A DNA stretch of 64,000 nucleotides from Anoxybacteroides voinovskiense (GTDB taxonomy: Bacteria; Bacillota; Bacilli; Bacillales; Anoxybacillaceae): NCBI RefSeq assembly GCF_014196205.1, contig NZ_JACIDE010000004.1, positions 62,001 to 126,000 of the forward strand, written 5' to 3'. Shown here piece after piece: positions 63,506 to 64,000 of this stretch (its first letter is position 1; the number at the start of each line of letters is the position of its first letter). A program made the position numbers and the translations under genes. The notes under the pieces were generated by a model. That model searched no databases and was not told where the DNA came from. It was given only the letters and a program-made list of their open reading frames with translations.

Positions 63506-64000
63506 CTATTCTTTATTTAATAATCGTTCCACTTGTTCCATTGTTGGCATACTTGGAATTCCGCCTTTTTCCTCTGTAGCAAGCGCCCCTAATGCATTAG
63601 CAAATGTAACGATTCCTACTAAATCAGGAGTAGTTAGTTCATGTAACGGTTTATTTGTTTCAAGAAGTTTATATAAGACACCACCTAGAAAAGCATCCCC
63701 TGCTCCCGTCGTATCTATTGCTTTCACCCTAAATCCTTCTTTGCTACCATGGTCTTTTTTCGAGCGATAAAAACAGCCTTTTGATCCTAACGTTACAAAG
63801 ATTAGAGAAGTATCGTATTGTGCATGTAACACTTCTGTTCCTTTTACGACATCACTATACCCCGTTAAAAATTCAAGCTCTTCCTCTGACAGTTTAACGA
63901 TGTCCGCATATTCCAGTCCTTTCAACATCATTTCCTTTGCATCATCTAGAGATTCCCATAAAGGAATACGTAAATTCGGATCATAGGAGATGATTTTCTT
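63506..64000 (-). CDS. PfkB-family sugar kinase, probable fructokinase (cut by window edge)
   Basis: C-terminal 164 codons of a carbohydrate kinase whose start lies outside the window. The PfkB signature AIDTTGAGDAFLGG, with the catalytic aspartate and anion hole, is present, along with SYDPNLR near the beginning of the visible part and VTLGSKGCFY. Next to a GH32 fructosidase it most likely phosphorylates fructose. The stop is 19 nt before the GH32 start. Confidence 0.9.
   Translation of the reverse strand, partial: KKIISYDPNLRIPLWESLDDAKEMMLKGLEYADIVKLSEEELEFLTGYSDVVKGTEVLHAQYDTSLIFVTLGSKGCFYRSKKDHGSKEGFRVKAIDTTGAGDAFLGGVLYKLLETNKPLHELTTPDLVGIVTFANALGALATEEKGGIPSMPTMEQVERLLNKE

Overview
The window looks like chromosomal DNA of a moderately thermophilic, spore-forming Bacillaceae, most likely Anoxybacillus or a close Geobacillus/Parageobacillus relative. 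This rests on remembered similarity and gene order, not on a search. The HU, ferredoxin and TRAP proteins look almost identical to their thermophilic Bacillus counterparts. Long blocks follow the B. subtilis order (trp-aro-cheR-ndk-hepT-menG-hepS-mtrB-folE-hbs-spoIVA-yphFE-gpsA-der-yphA; fni-ypfD-plsC-cmk-ypfB-ypfA-ypeB-sleB-prsW; ypdA-gudB-ypbH; ypbG to ypbB-fer-serA; sigX-rsiX). Several spore genes are present (spoIVA, sleB/ypeB, cotJABC, a ger operon).

Layout. 1-9.6 kb (minus strand): trpE-trpD start, aroH, aroB, aroC, cheR, ndk, menaquinone genes (hepT, menG, hepS), then mtrB and folE. The trp leader carries eleven GAG/UAG-type triplets on a 5-nt period, an attenuator and a Shine-Dalgarno-sequestering hairpin, so both the TRAP regulator and its RNA target lie in this window. 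9.7-16.4 kb: HU, spoIVA, yphF/yphE, gpsA, der, yphA, ypzI. 16.4-20.6 kb (plus): a four-gene nutrient germinant receptor operon. 20.6-28.2 kb (minus): isoprenoid isomerase, S1-like protein, acyltransferase, CMP kinase, PilZ protein, cortex-lytic system, PrsW. 28.4-30.8 kb: a lone secreted Ig-repeat protein interrupting the conserved order. 30.9-42 kb: ypdA, glutamate dehydrogenase with a consensus cre box, ypbH, a MerR regulator with a degenerate B12-type domain, ypbG, an unknown membrane protein, cotJABC, ypbF-E-D, recQ, ypbB. 41.8-45.3 kb: ferredoxin, pyrophosphatase, serA, PHP phosphatase. 45.4-48.1 kb: accessory DNA with a 28-residue membrane peptide, a resolvase-fold-like protein without a visible catalytic serine, and an EcoRII-type restriction-modification pair. 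48.1-49.8 kb: sigX-rsiX with an ECF-type autoregulatory promoter.

49.8-59.7 kb (minus) is one compact cobamide salvage operon of 12 genes. It starts from a cobalamin riboswitch with its own terminator and ends at a terminator after cblS. Ten of its eleven junctions overlap. Together the genes cover uptake (btuFC plus an ABC ATPase fused to CbiZ), corrinoid adenosylation, cobinamide remodelling (CbiZ, CbiB, CobD), nucleotide-loop assembly (CobU, CobS, CobC) and alpha-ribazole import and phosphorylation (CblT, CblS). A short extra CobU-like protein with an altered P-loop is an unexplained member.

59.9-64 kb (minus) is a visibly more A+T-rich carbohydrate cluster: Gfo/Idh/MocA oxidoreductase, YesL-type membrane protein, intracellular GH32 fructosidase and a PfkB sugar kinase cut by the window edge. 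No rRNA, tRNA, CRISPR array or complete insertion sequence was seen.
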